Positions 34,769 through 46,930 of a DNA stretch of 64,000 nt are shown here, piece after piece. The notes under the pieces were generated by a model. It saw only the letters and a list, made by a program, of their open reading frames with translations. It made no database searches and was not told where the DNA came from. Where the stretch lies: positions 1,178,001-1,242,000 of the forward strand of contig OX424560.1 of the NCBI GenBank assembly GCA_949152475.1, read 5' to 3'. The translations under genes and the position numbers were made by a program. The first letter of the stretch is position 1. Every line of letters begins with the position of its first letter. The DNA is from Terebella lapidaria. Lineage: Eukaryota > Annelida > Polychaeta > Terebellida > Terebellidae.

Positions 34769-36714
34769 ATTATTTTAAGAACGTGACATAGTTCAGTTAA
34801 CAAGGATCAACTTCAGACTGTTGTGTAACACATAGACTGAATATATTTGCCGTTTGACAAAGTGATATATACATTTCACCTATTGCATTTATGACAATCT
34901 GCTGTTCTGATTTTCAAGCCTAAACAGACCACATACTTAGTCTGATGACAAGTCGATAGCAAACATCATGGATACCTGTAAAAGCGATATATCTCATCAA
35001 CAGAAACAATGGTTACTCATTACCAAAGACACTTGCATACGATACATTCAATGACTATACACTCATTGAAATGGCGTATTTATTATTCTAGTTGGTGTAG
35101 TCTGCATAGGTCTGGTGATTGGTATGCAAACCGTTCATGACACCTGATCCACCCATTGATGTGCCTACGTGGGTATATCAGACATGGACTGGTTACCATA
35201 GAGGGGTGTGACATTACTCATCGTCTCAGACACGCGACAGATAATTAATGCCCCATAGAACACATGCGTTGCGTCATCTGGACCGAAATTATTTCAAGAA
35301 AATGACACATTGGCGAAGTAAGTCTATATTTTCAGCTGAGTAAGTGCAGTCTTTAAATTGAATACCAACCTTCGATATCGGATTCATGACAAACTGTTTA
35401 CTTTCAAACAATTCAATTCAAGAGAGATACAGTGTTGGTGACCATATATAACCCGAAATATAAAGACACATGTATATAGATCTATACTTATCTATACATA
35501 CATCAATTATTGTGGCTTCATTTAGAGCCTACTCTAATGAATTTATGCTTACATCCACACACAGAACGTTTCCTAGACCCCAGAACACTTTTCAAGCATG
35601 TTTTGTCCGATTTGTGTATTTCACATGACTGAGTTCATAACACATCGGTCTGAACGTCCTTGATTACAAACGAATTCCAAGTATGTCATGATTGACCCGT
35701 TCTGAGGACTCCTGGAACACCCGGCATAGCATACAATATTCGTTCATTATTGCCTGGTAAATGATTGATAATATTGGGGTTATGTTTTCTTGTGATCACT
35801 CTGCATATTATAGGAGTTATTGAGAGTTAATATCAAACTACTGCCCTGTGACATACGTGACACGTCACGGTCATACCACATCCAATGTCTTTTTGACCGG
35901 ATATCACGAAATGTGAAATGCGTCAATAAGAAAGAGACAATGACATCCATACTTAATGTGGGTTCAATGTTCCCTGTGTGAAAGAAAACATAAATGAATA
36001 AACACGTCATACATCGAAGTAAATATAAGTGCCCGTTGATTCTCACATGTGATGTGGGCTCTTCGTGAATTACTCGTGGTGGTATTGGTGGCTTGGTGCC
36101 AATTTCTGTAAGGTCAAGTAAAGATCACTGACATTTGTAAATCAAAGCATTTTCAGCATAGCACTGTTCCTGAAAAATTCACATCTGACGTTACAACAGA
36201 TTGACTGTCACGCTTATGTTTATGGGCGTGTTTCCCAGAAACATTCGCAGATGTAATCGAGATTGGTGTTGTTTTCATGGCAGAATTAGATGTCATTTTA
36301 TTGCAAGTCCGAAAAAAGATGAGTGGATCTCGACGTTGAGAACTAGAACATGGATGGCTTATGAGTTTTTCAATAAAATATGTGGTCGAGCTTTAATGTC
36401 TATTCCAAAATGTAGTTTAGGTTCGCTATTGCCTTTATAAAAAAATTCTATTGCGGGCAATGGGTTGATACTTACTCACATACATCCTTTAAACTACTGA
36501 TATATACTTTGGATGTTTCATACCATACAATGTTTTGACTTATGCAAACGATTTAATAGTCATTTTCATCAATGATCTCTCGCCTCGCGATTGGACTCTA
36601 TATTCAGCAGTAACCAAGCCCATCCTCTATTCTCCACATTCCACATAAGTCTCTAGTGACAGCCAGACCCTGTTGTTGTTCTGGCGCCTGCAAAATCGCA
36701 GTTATTTTCATACC
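34769..36714. other. intergenic DNA with duplicated modules
   Basis: No supported gene. The TGACTGAGTTCA...GCATAGCA segment is at 35.6-35.75 kb. From about 36390 to 36714 the DNA (CAAAATGTAGTTTAGGTTCGC, CTCGCCTCGCGATTGG, CCTGTTGTTGTTCTGGCGCC) is collinear with 47.78-48.1 and 49.4-49.7 kb, leading up to the insertion site of the element at 36718. Confidence 0.5.
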
Positions 36715-36717
36715 ATA

Positions 36718-37255
36718 TAGTCAGGAAGAAATTTCACACAGGTTGGAAAGGTAGTACAGACTTTTCCTGTCGATTGATATAGCTTCATGATGGTCTAAGA
36801 CAACATTTTTCAGAGGTTGTGCAAAATTTTCTCCCGGGCTAAATTTTTTATGGCCTTTTTCAAAATGGCCGACATCGAAAATTTGGTATTTTAGGAAAAA
36901 AAATCAAATTTATCCTCCTGGCATGATGCTTTTGGTCTATTAAGGTGAAATATAGTCATATGGAGATATTTTCTTCATAACAATACTGATAATACCGATT
37001 CAAACGCCCCGAAAATGGAGAAAATCCAAGATGGCCGCAAAATCCTCGTCATTTTTACACAAATGCTCATAACTTCCTGCCAATTTGAGATAAGAAGCCA
37101 ATTTTTGTGTTTTACCCTGGGTTTTGGGGTAAGAGGATTTCAGATATATAATCAGCTTTGTGATTGAATGGTTTGAAGCTGCTCAGAATCCAAGATGGCT
37201 GCCAAATTTTAGCCCGATTTCGCAAATAAGCACCAATAACCATCATATATATCAA
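36718..37255 (+). repeat. left inverted-repeat arm
   Basis: Reverse complement of 39360-39546 joined to 42883-43228, with moderate divergence and indels. Clear anchors are TTTTTCAAAATGGCCG, AATTTGGTATTTTAGG, GAAAATCCAAGATGG and CGCAAATAAGCACCAATAAC. Confidence 0.75.
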
Positions 37256-37454
37256 GATAACAAGCTAACTCTGGTAGCCAGTCCTAGGCTTTGGGGTATG
37301 AGGGTACTACTTGAAGAAATACTCGTGTGTGTAGATGGTGACTGTCCAATTTAAAGGTGTTCAAAGGCGAAGATAACCATTAATTAATGTGAAACATGTA
37401 AACGAACCCGTCTAATAGCACTCACTGGCACGAAATCAACAGAATCAACCACTA

Positions 37455-38896
37455 TCAGACAGAAAAAAATATTTCTGGCCAAGTCTTCGGGAGGTCTGTT
37501 GGTGATATGGCACGGGCATTGATGCCAACTTGGTCATCGTCAAATCTAAACAAACGTTGTGGTTGGCGTACAGGTTTGGATCTTTCGATGATCCTCAAGA
37601 CCGTTCCCATGACGCCACTCATCAGACCATCCTCTACATGGGGACTGCTCATCATAGTCACCATGGGGCCCTCACAGAGTGTAACTCCAGCAGAAAGGTT
37701 GCATTCGATGGGTACAGGTGTTGTAATTTCTTCAAGCCAGATCTATTCTCGATAACATTCACAGCCACAATCATCGATTCCTGTCTGTTCAAGGAATCAG
37801 TCATCTTTACACTGTGTGCAGCAGCAACTGGAAAGGAAACACATGAAGTACATCTGCTTGGATCTGTGATCCTTAAACATCTCTCAATTTTCAGAGCTCT
37901 ATGATTCAACATCTCCGAAAAAGATTTCTAATTTTTTTGTTTCATTATGTCGGTCAAAGTAGTAACCTTGAAGTCGTCCCAAGGCTCTGCAAGGGCAGCT
38001 GGATCTCAGTATTTGTCCTCTTACATGTTGCAGTGGATAAAATCACTGACTGCCAGAATCATGAAGAACTCTTGTTTCTCTTGAGTTGATCCAGATGACC
38101 TCTAATGAGATTCAGCATGCCTCTGCTGAGATCTCATCAATGATCATCAGCTCGAGGTTTTAATACCTAACCCTCGGGGCAGTGACGAGCTCTTCGCCAA
38201 GTGGTATATACTTTTGTCCCACATCCCTTTGCATGGAAGCATGGTTCCACCACTGATGGTAAATGCTGCTTTGCCAGTTGGAGCCACACATCAGAGCTTT
38301 GATGATATAAAACTTTCCTTTACCAATATTCCGAGCCAACTTCACTGAACCATATGGAACATTGGACTGGTTTTCGTTGTAATGGGTAGAATTTTCTTCA
38401 GATGGTTCATAATCTCTACCTGGTTTACTATCAACCTCGAAGAGGGATACAATTTCAACCGGACAGATCTTTGAGAATATCTACAGGAGGGCGTGCATGG
38501 TACATCTACATGTACCTGTCTAGTACAGTGTAGCCACACGTCTTCACTGCCTGGATCTCAGTGGCCTAGCAGTAAGAGTGGAAGTGTCAGTCTGGTACTT
38601 GTCGGATCTGCAAGTATCCAAACAACAACCCGACTACGAATTTTTGAGAGGTGTGCCTGTGGCCTTGTGAATAGCCTCCGTGACACTCATCTCCCTGTTG
38701 GTCAGGTATGTTTTGCCGAGTCATTGTAGCTCATCGTCTGTCTTATCCCATCATATTGTGCTCTGCACGGTTCTTCCTGGAGGATCTGACCATCTTCACT
38801 CTGCTTATTGCTGCAATCATATGATACAATATACCGAATGCAGTCGTATGCATCAACAACATATTGTAAGTCACAATTAGGATTCCAGGCTTTCAA
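37455..38896 (-). pseudogene. broken Pif1/Helitron-type helicase gene
   Basis: Read on the minus strand, motifs of Helitron-associated Pif1 helicases appear in the right order but in shifting frames. 38896-38815 gives LQYVVDAYDCIRYIVSY, the conserved block between Rep and helicase. 38701-38636 gives NREMSVTEAIHKATG ending in a stop. 38330-38240 gives a decayed Walker A (IGKGKFYIIKA) and then, after a frameshift, APTGKAAFTISGGT. 38160-38120 gives Walker B MIIDEIS. 37664-37597 gives DGLMSGVMGTVLRI and 37545-37503 gives FDDDQVGINARAIS. The N-terminal Rep part is missing. Multiple stops and frameshifts make it inactive. Assignment rests on family motifs known to me. Confidence 0.7.
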
Positions 38897-39359
38897 AGGG
38901 TTTTGGTTTGTACTGACTTACCCATCAGTCTTTGTGTTTATGCTTATGTACAACCATTTTTGTAGAGGCTATAATGTTCCAGGCTTGTTCTTCAGCAACG
39001 TTTTTTCACTCATCTGGATCAGTGTCTGTTGGGATGGCACATAAAGGTCTGACAAGAAGGTGGACCGGATAACATGAACATGTATGTCCTGTTACCCTTC
39101 TTGCATGACCTTGTATAATTCTTGGAATGAAGCTGAACATCATTATAATGTCATGTACCTTGCTGTATCTCGTCTAATCAACGTCTTCTGTGTTGATATA
39201 TTTGTTAATAGCGTCAACAACTTCCTTGTCAAGGCCAATCTCCTTGTAGAAATTCATTTCAAACAAAGTAGTCGCAGACAATTTGATTTGATGGTGAAGT
39301 GATCATCAATTTCAGGGAGTGATCATCAATTTCAGGTGGCCACTAAAATTGGCTTTTTT

Positions 39360-39546
39360 TTAATATGTGATAGTTATTGGTGCTTATTTGCGAAATCGAG
39401 CTATAATTTGGCAGCCATCTTGGATTCTGAACAGCTTCGAACCATCCAATCACAAAACTGGTTATTTATTTGGAATCCTCACACCCAAAAACCCAGGGAT
39501 AGACACCAAAATTGACTTCCTATCTCAATTTGGCACGAAGTAATGA
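39360..39546 (-). repeat. right inverted-repeat arm, inner piece
   Basis: Reverse complement of about 37070-37255. It stops at the GTATT target duplication of the LINE. Confidence 0.7.
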
Positions 39547-39551
39547 GTATT

Positions 39552-42500
39552 GTGATAGTGATAGTTTATTCACAATTCACATTATAATACATATCAATAA
39601 TTAAAGACATCAGATATATAGGTAGACATCGAAAATCATTAGGTCAGATGGCCTTACAGATAGGGATTAGATTACGAATTAGTATGTGAATCGTGAGACC
39701 AGTGTAGTAATATATTACTGTCTTCCCACTGGCCCCTGAGGTAAAAGGAAAATATGCCTTGATAAACCTTGCAGTTTGCGTGTGCGCCCGGCGGGATGAC
39801 GATGGGAGGAGGCCATTGTCAAAATAATTGCATGTTCGTAAAAATACTATAAGGTACAGATCGGCCGGACGGACAGGTCGCCGAAACGAGTTCTTGTAGT
39901 GAATATTTCCACTCATGAGTGAGTGGTATTAGGGAATTTGACACTGATATGTAGTTGCTCATATACAATGTGTAGAAAAGGATTTTAAAAAAAGAATAGT
40001 TCTGTATATCCACATTGAAACATGGAGGAAAACCAATATCCCGTGCATTATTCAAAAACTGACCAGAGCTGTGAGTTGATAAGCAGCAATAGCTTTCATC
40101 ATTGAGTGAGCGGTATCAATAAGATGGATACTCTATATGCCCTGAGGTGGAGTTTGTATGCTCAGCGCCGCGAGCAATCAGGACACCCGGATCTCGAACA
40201 CGTAACCTGTGCCAGATATGTGTTTATCATTATTGATTTCAATGTTTTCTTCACGGCCGGTTTACGTTCTATAGATCTACTACTTAAATGGACTGCCCAT
40301 TTGTTCCATATAACGGGGAAGTGAAAGACTGGAAGATTGCGTGAAAATTGCCTATTTGTTACTGGTATAGACATCAATTCGGATTGTCTCGTAGTATAAG
40401 TGTTCTGAATATTTCGGTTAAGGTTGAACATTGTAGAAAATGACTCCAGGAGATGGCCCGATATTTGATCAAACACGAATAATACAATAGACGTGGAATC
40501 AATACCCAGTATCAAGTATTCCGAGCAAACAAAACAGGGTCCGTTATCCAATCTCATAGTCCGGGGACAGAAAGTCATATCAGGCATACGAAGTGAGAGA
40601 AAACAAAAATGACAGGGAAACTCATGAACCCCCGTAAATGGCCATCAGGAGGTGAAATCAGGTGTTCCGGAAAGAGTGAGCATTTCCTGCCCCACTAGTG
40701 GCACCCGTCATGAATTCCCCAAAATTAACATGAAAATAGATCTAGTTGCATGGCAGACATGGATTTGCTGTAACAATCTGATATTCATATAAATCAGATA
40801 CTTTTAGAATACAATTACGTTTGAACAGTGGATCGGTGTGACTGTTGTATTTTGATTTAGTTATGATCCTGATTGCCCGTTTTTGAAGTATCTCTGTACG
40901 TGAGAAATATGATCTGGGCGCATTGCCCCATGCAAGTAGGCCGTACGACAGGTGTGATTGCACTAATGAGAAATAAAGTGTTTTAAGACAATTTCGTGGA
41001 AGGACATGTTTTGCTTGATTGATTGCAAACAATGCGCGCGATATTTTCTTATTAATATTCAATATATGTTGTTGCCAAGATAAAAATTCGTCGATATAAA
41101 TACCCAGGAATTTAGCCGATTTTCGTTTCCAATACGGTTCAATACAGTATTACCGATTGATATTGCATGTGCACTCATGTTCCCCTTCATTTGCTTTGGA
41201 CGAATTACGATATATTTGGTTTTATTGGCATTGAGTGAGAGTTTATTAGAGCAGAACCATTGGTATAGGCCATTCAATTCACCGCTTACTGTTGAGTGCA
41301 GGGTAAATAGGTCTCGGTGGGAGGAAAACAGTGTCGTGTCATCGGCAAAGGACAAAATGTTTGCATTAGATGATTTGCCTATGTCATTCACATAAATAAG
41401 ATACAAGATAGGCCCTAGGATAGACCCCTGGGGGACACCACAGCGTATGTCGGCGAGATCAGAATTTGCATAATCGTAATTGACATATTGAGTTCGATTT
41501 ATTAAATAACTGCGAAACCAGTCATTGGCCACTCCGCGAATTCCATATATGTATAATTTTTTCATCAGTATTTCATGATCAATGACGTCAAATGCTTTTG
41601 ACAGGTCACAGAAAACAGCTAGAGTATATTCAGGATTGTCAAGTTGTATTGCTTTGGCACAGTGATTTAGTAGGTGTATAATAGGGTGGATTGTAGAGTG
41701 CCTAGGTCGGAAGCCGAATTGGTATTTATACAAGATGTTATTGCGTTCCAGGAAACTGAGAAGTTTTTTGCACATTATTTTTTCTAGTAGTTTTGAGAAA
41801 GCTGGTAATAAACTAATCGGTCTGTAGTTTTTCAATAAGCTTTTGTCTGATGCCTTATGTATAAGAATAACTTTTGCAATTTTCATTTCTGTAGGGACAA
41901 CCCCGGTCACCAATGATCGATTTATTATGTGCGTAATGGGTCCTATTATTGTTGAGATTGAAAATTTTAATATTTTTGTGGATACATTGTCATGCCCCGC
42001 GCTAGTTTTTGGCTTCATATTCCGCGCTGTATTTTCGACATCTATGGTGTCCACCGTGGTGATAAACATAGTGTTTTGATGGGGATTTGGCATAAATTGC
42101 ATGAAATTTACATTTGTTTTAGGGACATTGTTAGAGGTTTCGATACCTATGTTGACAGAAAAAGCATTAAATGCATTGGCGATAGATTTTTTATCTGTTA
42201 CGCATTGATCATTGATGGTCATGTAATTAGGAAGACCAGATTTACTATTAGTTTTATTGATGGCTGTTCGCAGTATTGACCAAGTTCTTTTTATATCGTA
42301 CTTATTTCCTTCAAGTACATTTTCGAAGTATATGGACTTCATTATTCGTCGTATTTTGTTGTATAACGTGTTGTATACCTTATAATTCTCTATATTCGCT
42401 TGGGTAGGTTTTTTAATTTTCTTTACGTAAAGTTTAGTTTTGTGTTTAGATGACACTATTAGACCACTCGTTATCCATGGATCTCTTTTCGTAAATTTTG

Positions 42501-42877
42501 ATTTAGTGCTGACAGTCCTGAGTGGGAATGAGTTATCAAATGATTCTGTGAATTTATTCATGAAATAACGGTATGATATGTTGGGGCACGGTTCATCTAG
42601 TGAATCTTGGAAGTCTGTATCAGCAAGAGATTGTTTGAACTTGTTTAGGTTAGATTCTGAGAATATTCTGATTTGTTTTGTGATCGTTGACGTGTTTGTG
42701 ACTTTTAGAGGTTCTAGATAAAAGATTCCGAAGTGGTCAGCGACGTCTGTTATTATTATACCTGCTTTGCTTGTGGTATTCAGATTATTGGTATAGATAT
42801 GATCAATTAAAGTTGCCGATGTTGCAGTGACTCTTGTGGGCTTAGTGATCTTTGGGAGTAGGCCTTGTGTGAATAAG
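39552..42877 (-). mobile_element. 5'-truncated non-LTR retrotransposon (CR1/L2/Jockey-type LINE)
   Basis: GTATT at 39547-39551 and 42878-42882 is the target duplication, and the host arm sequence resumes on both sides. On the minus strand the element begins inside the endonuclease domain (LIDHIYTN, TDVADHFGIF), continues into reverse transcriptase (FRPRHST, DLSKAFDVIDH, GVPQGSILGP and the catalytic FADD), shifts frame near 41.07 kb, and continues through the C-terminal region (SHLSYGLLAWGNA). It is split by a 284-bp insertion and ends with LNRNIQNTYTTRQ...WNKWAVHL around 40.2-40.4 kb. Its 3' end is an (ACTATC)-type tail at 39552. Truncation, frameshift and insertion make it dead. Confidence 0.85.
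40489..40772 (-). mobile_element. 284-bp retro-repeat inserted in the LINE reading frame
   Basis: ATTGT occurs on both sides (40484-40488 and 40773-40777 as read on the minus strand). Removing the insert and one ATTGT brings the LINE frames on either side into register, which fixes the borders. Read on the minus strand it begins TACAGCAAATCC and ends GATTCCACGTCT. Other copies at 29305, 34481 and 51715 share this 3' end and vary at the 5' end. Confidence 0.8.
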
Positions 42878-42882
42878 GTATT

Positions 42883-43228
42883 TGTGTAAACACGGTGAGA
42901 ATTTGGCAACTATCTTGGATTTTCTTCATTTCTGGGGGTATGAATCGGTAATATTAGTATTGTTATGAAAAATATATTTACATATAACCAATATGTACCA
43001 TATTAGGCTGAAAGCATCATGACAGGAGGATAATTTTGATTTTTTCCTAAAATACCAAATTTTCGGTGGCGGCCATTTTGAAAAAGGCCATAAAAAAGTT
43101 AGCCCAGGAGAAAATTTTACACACCCTCTGGAAAAGGTTGTCCTAGACCATCATAAAGCCATATCAGTCGATAGAAAAAGTCTGCATTTCCACCCTGAGT
43201 GCTATATGCTCAATATTCCCCCTGACTA
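42883..43228 (-). repeat. right inverted-repeat arm, outer piece
   Basis: Reverse complement of about 36718-37065. It carries the terminal CCTGACTA. Confidence 0.75.
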
Positions 43229-44980
43229 ATATCAAAGAAAGAGAATGACCTGATTCGAACTTCTGAGGCTGCGGCGTCTGGAAACATATTTCAGTCCGAT
43301 AGGCTAAAAACTGTTTCGTCAAATATCAGTGAATGCCAGACCATATGTTTCCAGCAGAATCATGGGTGTATTGCTTGTTATTTCGAGGTTATGTAGTTGG
43401 AATAATGTCAGGTGTATGTGTGAAATACACGAAAGGCAGACTACCTGCCATGTATATGGTTATTATCCCCAAAACACCGTTATTCACATGACTTTGACTG
43501 GTTTCGCTCTGCTCCCAGAACAATATAAAACGGATGGCAGTTTTGTATCATTTCCACTGGCGAATTCTGGATGTATGGCAGAGACAATGATTCAACCCAA
43601 ACCAGCCGCGTTCCCCGACTTTAACGTCCTTTATTCTGAAAAAAAAAACCGCACCATACCCCATCAACTATTTTAGTATTTTTCCCATCTTACAAATACG
43701 CATTATGTGATTGAACGGAATGAATTTCATATATAAATCCTGTTGTCATTCTTGGATATATACTTTGGTTCATGTGATATGTGAGATGGTGTAACAATAT
43801 AACCAATTTACGATAAAGGATAAAAAAACTAACCAATTTACGATATACACCATCGGCCTAGGCTTACAAACTGCGTCTGCTTTTTTGCTTTCAACCTTAA
43901 TGCCCCGATTTGCATAGGCTCACTTGTAATTCCACAACTATTCATCTTGTTTCTGTTTGTACGTTTCGAGATTGCCACTATTAAAGGTAGGCCAACATGC
44001 TGAAGATTATTTCTTGGGATCGTCCATTTTCACACCGTCGATTTTTCCACCCAGTCCAATCCAGGTTTTTCGAATACCCTTGGTATAGCTCAAATTAAAG
44101 TTAAAATGCAAACTGCATGATTCACTATGATCCAGCAGACCATATGAAATGTCATCATATTTCAGATTAAAAGACGGAGAACTAGTTATAAGATAATAGG
44201 AATATATGGGTTCCGACAAACATATAAATTCAAATTCCAAGACCGAATCCATGGACTAAAATTCATAATAAGTTCAGTATAAATGGTCAAATCCAAAAGA
44301 ATATCGTTCCAAGTTATCATTATATTGGGATTCATGGACAATGAGCCGCAAAATATTTGGGAAAAACATTAGAGAGGAAAGTGTATGTAAATTATGGCAC
44401 CAATATATCGAGCTTCGATGAATTAATTATATTTTTTACTGAAGTACATCGAAACCTTGCTTTCAGTTTGGATGAAAAACGGGCTGTTTGACAGAAAAAT
44501 GGATCAATGCTTACTCCTTTTGCACCTTCATGAATCCCTTATATGCTCATAACGAGGACCGGTTTAATCTCTATTTCCCTAAACTTTCAAGGATTCTGGT
44601 TGATATTGCAAATTGAGATAACACAACAGATCAGAATCTTCCTGATATCGAAAATTGAGATATAACAACGCATCAGAATCTTTTTAACAAAATATCAGGT
44701 TCTTCTTCACAAATTGAGATGTGACAACGGAACATGGCACATTATTACATAAGCAAGTTGTGAAACTGTGTTTTTCATTTTACAGAGGTGTTATTCATGG
44801 GCTTATGGATGGGCTAATGATAGCCTCCATCATATCCAGGCTCCAGGTCAAGCTATGGAGCTATCAACCTCAAGAAAACCACTCCAATTTCACCGAACAG
44901 CCGGCAATTCGTTATGTGTTGGAGATGAATGTAACAAAAACTGACCAAGTTTGCCGACAAAGGAGCTTGTACTACTATTT
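43229..44980. other. duplicated receptor-locus modules, non-coding
   Basis: No intact gene. 43.24-43.67 kb (CTTCTGAGGCTGCGGCGTCTGG, CAGCAGAATCATGGGTGTA, CAGCCGCGTTCCCCGACTTTAACG) repeats at 48.1-48.46 and 49.73-50.13 kb. 43.68-44.4 kb (ACCAATTTACGATA, GGGATCGTCCATTTTCACACCG, GATCCAGCAGACCATATG) repeats at 50.85-51.9 kb and, more distantly, at 57.25-57.35 kb downstream of the functional receptor. 44.55-44.9 kb matches the intron before exon 4 of the receptor. Confidence 0.55.
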
Positions 44981-46930
44981 CTGTGACTAGTGATCGCTTT
45001 TGCACGTGACAAGTCTGTAGAAGGTTTACTACTTTAATTAGTGATAAGGCCTCCGAGATATCTGCTGGTTTACTGCTGTGATTACAGAGGCAGAGAGAAG
45101 AGGCCGAGTAACCTGGGTATAACACAAGATGGTTTGTACACGGTCGAGTCGACAGGGGAATATTATCTGATTTGAGACTGAACGGGGAGCTTTTAGAAAG
45201 CTGGAATGTGACCTTGGCATATTCCAGGGGCATAAAGTGAATATGTTTTCCATCGACAAAAATAGCTCCTAGCTAATCCTCACTAAGGTCACGTGTGTGC
45301 AAAAATAAAACCTCCTGGGATCGAATCAGGAGCACCTATATACCTGAAAAACACCACCCTAGGGTTACTCACCTGAAAAAGAAGATTGTAATCAAAGGAA
45401 ACACTGGAAGAATGCTGGCCACATTACAACCGACACCCACACAACCCATACTTGTCGCTCGCATTATTTTGTAAACGTTCACCAGGAGACTGCACAATCG
45501 AGAAAGTAGACGGTATTACTTATGATTTTGTTTACATTTTGAAATGGACTTGACATTTTCCATTACATTATTACTACAAGTAAAGGGCATATCCCATGAC
45601 TGTCGACGACTGACCAGATAGAGTTTTATTGAAAGCGACGTCATATATGCTGAAAGCGACTTATCTATCAAGAACTATATCAAGAAGCTCTTACTGAACA
45701 ATTTAGAAGAGAACCGCTTGCATAACCACATGAGAAACACATTGTAGATCACTGTGCATAAATTTCCATTACATTATTAATACAAGTAAAGGGCATATCC
45801 CATGACTGTCGACGAATATGCTCTGTTACCTCTGCAATTTTATTGAAAGCGACGTCATATACCAATAAAATTGCAGAGGTAACAGAGCTGACGGACAATC
45901 AGTCCTGGGTTGTTTACTTCAATGATCACACAGTCCTACCACTGCAGACCAAGACAACCGAACCGGGTCGTATTGAAGATGCACTTCTTCATCACTGGCC
46001 CTGTTATGGATACGTCACAAAAATAGAATGGAACAGTGAAGAGTTTCGACCGTCTAATCAGCTTTGGGTTGATTGGGTGCTGGCCTTTGGAGGGAACTGG
46101 CGTCCAAAATTAACGGCAGTAGTTGAAATCTATCTCCTTAGATTGATCCAAAAAGGTGTTTTCAAGGTGTGCTACGCCGTTCGCTTGTAGTTTGTTCAGT
46201 AAGATCATCTTGAAATAGTTTCTGATAGATATGTGAAAAAAATTCCGAACAATGAGACCCAAAATTCCCATCCAACTAATTTTTCGAATTGGGCGTAAAG
46301 AATCGAGCTCATAATCGGTCCAGTGTTTTATTTAAGATGGATACAAATTACATCGATGAAAGCATGTTTGGAGTAATTTATGAGTTAGGGGGTGGATGTG
46401 TTTTCAAGGCGCCGACCCTGAAGCATGTAGTGGTGTGTGTCTCGTTGGTGTCAGTCATAGCATCATCCCAGCAGCTGTACCCATCACAGGTGCGGAGGCA
46501 GACCTGGTCGTGCTTTCTGGAGCCTTGTATTATAGTATGGTATGTAGTCATCAGAGTTGTTATATGGATATATGATTTGTGTTCGTTGAAAGAAGGTACA
46601 TTTCGCCATTTATGAAAACAAACGCAGCGGTTGAAATATACATAATCTGTACCTAATGTGTACATGTGTTTTCACCATTACACCCTCAGGGATAACCTTG
46701 AGACAATATGTGGCTTGTAACACATGGCTCGTTAAAATCTGACGCAAATGAAACGATCAGTAGGACTAAAATCACACAAATTAGAGTTTTGTTTGAAGAT
46801 CTGCACATACTTTGTTTCAATTTTACGGAGAAGACACTGGTCATTTCACCGAGGAACTACGTTCTTGTGTCACCGTGGGTGGATGTCAAATCTGTCAACG
46901 AGGATATCATAAACTCAGTAGGCTTTTGAT
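44980..46930 (-). pseudogene. receptor pseudo-copy with exons 1-4 only
   Basis: Collinear with the 5' half of the functional GPCR. The TM1 exon is at 45373-45489 (VGCNVASI core kept, with a roughly 25-bp insertion). The end-of-hormone-domain exon is at 45918-46000 (KCIFNTTRF...LQW, then TAG at 45938-45936, then DCVIIE). The hormone-domain exon is at about 46400-46530 (QVCLRTCDGYSCWDDA, with the first Trp changed to Cys). A signal-peptide-like exon lies near 46740-46800. Splice borders (GTAAAC donor, CAG acceptor) are kept. TM2-TM7 exons are absent: about 150 bp separates the flanking modules here against 2.2 kb in the functional gene. The in-frame stop and missing membrane domain mean no working receptor. 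Confidence 0.7.

Larger units (their letters stand above)
36718..43228. mobile_element. 6.5-kb element with about 535-bp inverted repeats and 3-bp target duplication
   Basis: Ends are TAGTCAGG (36718) and CCTGACTA (43221-43228), perfect reverse complements, flanked by ATA at 36715-36717 and 43229-43231. The paralogous modules near 48090 and 49710 read ACCATATCTAAGGAAGAG without interruption, an empty site with a single ATA. The left arm runs to about 37255. The right arm is 39360-39546 plus 42883-43228, split by a LINE. Without the LINE the element is about 3.2 kb. Its 2.1-kb core holds a broken Pif1/Helitron-like helicase gene. Long inverted repeats with a 3-bp target duplication suggest a cut-and-paste element; Academ-like or Harbinger-like membership is open, since no transposase was recognised. 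Confidence 0.75.

Noticed and set aside
45843..46190. 115-codon plus-strand frame
   Set aside because: Antisense shadow of the pseudo-exon 3 region of the receptor copy; the real homology is on the minus strand.
46708..46929. Plus-strand 73-codon frame repeated at 54106-54327
   Set aside because: Conserved because the DNA is duplicated. The minus strand shows a signal-peptide-like stretch collinear with receptor exon 1, so the plus frame is a shadow.
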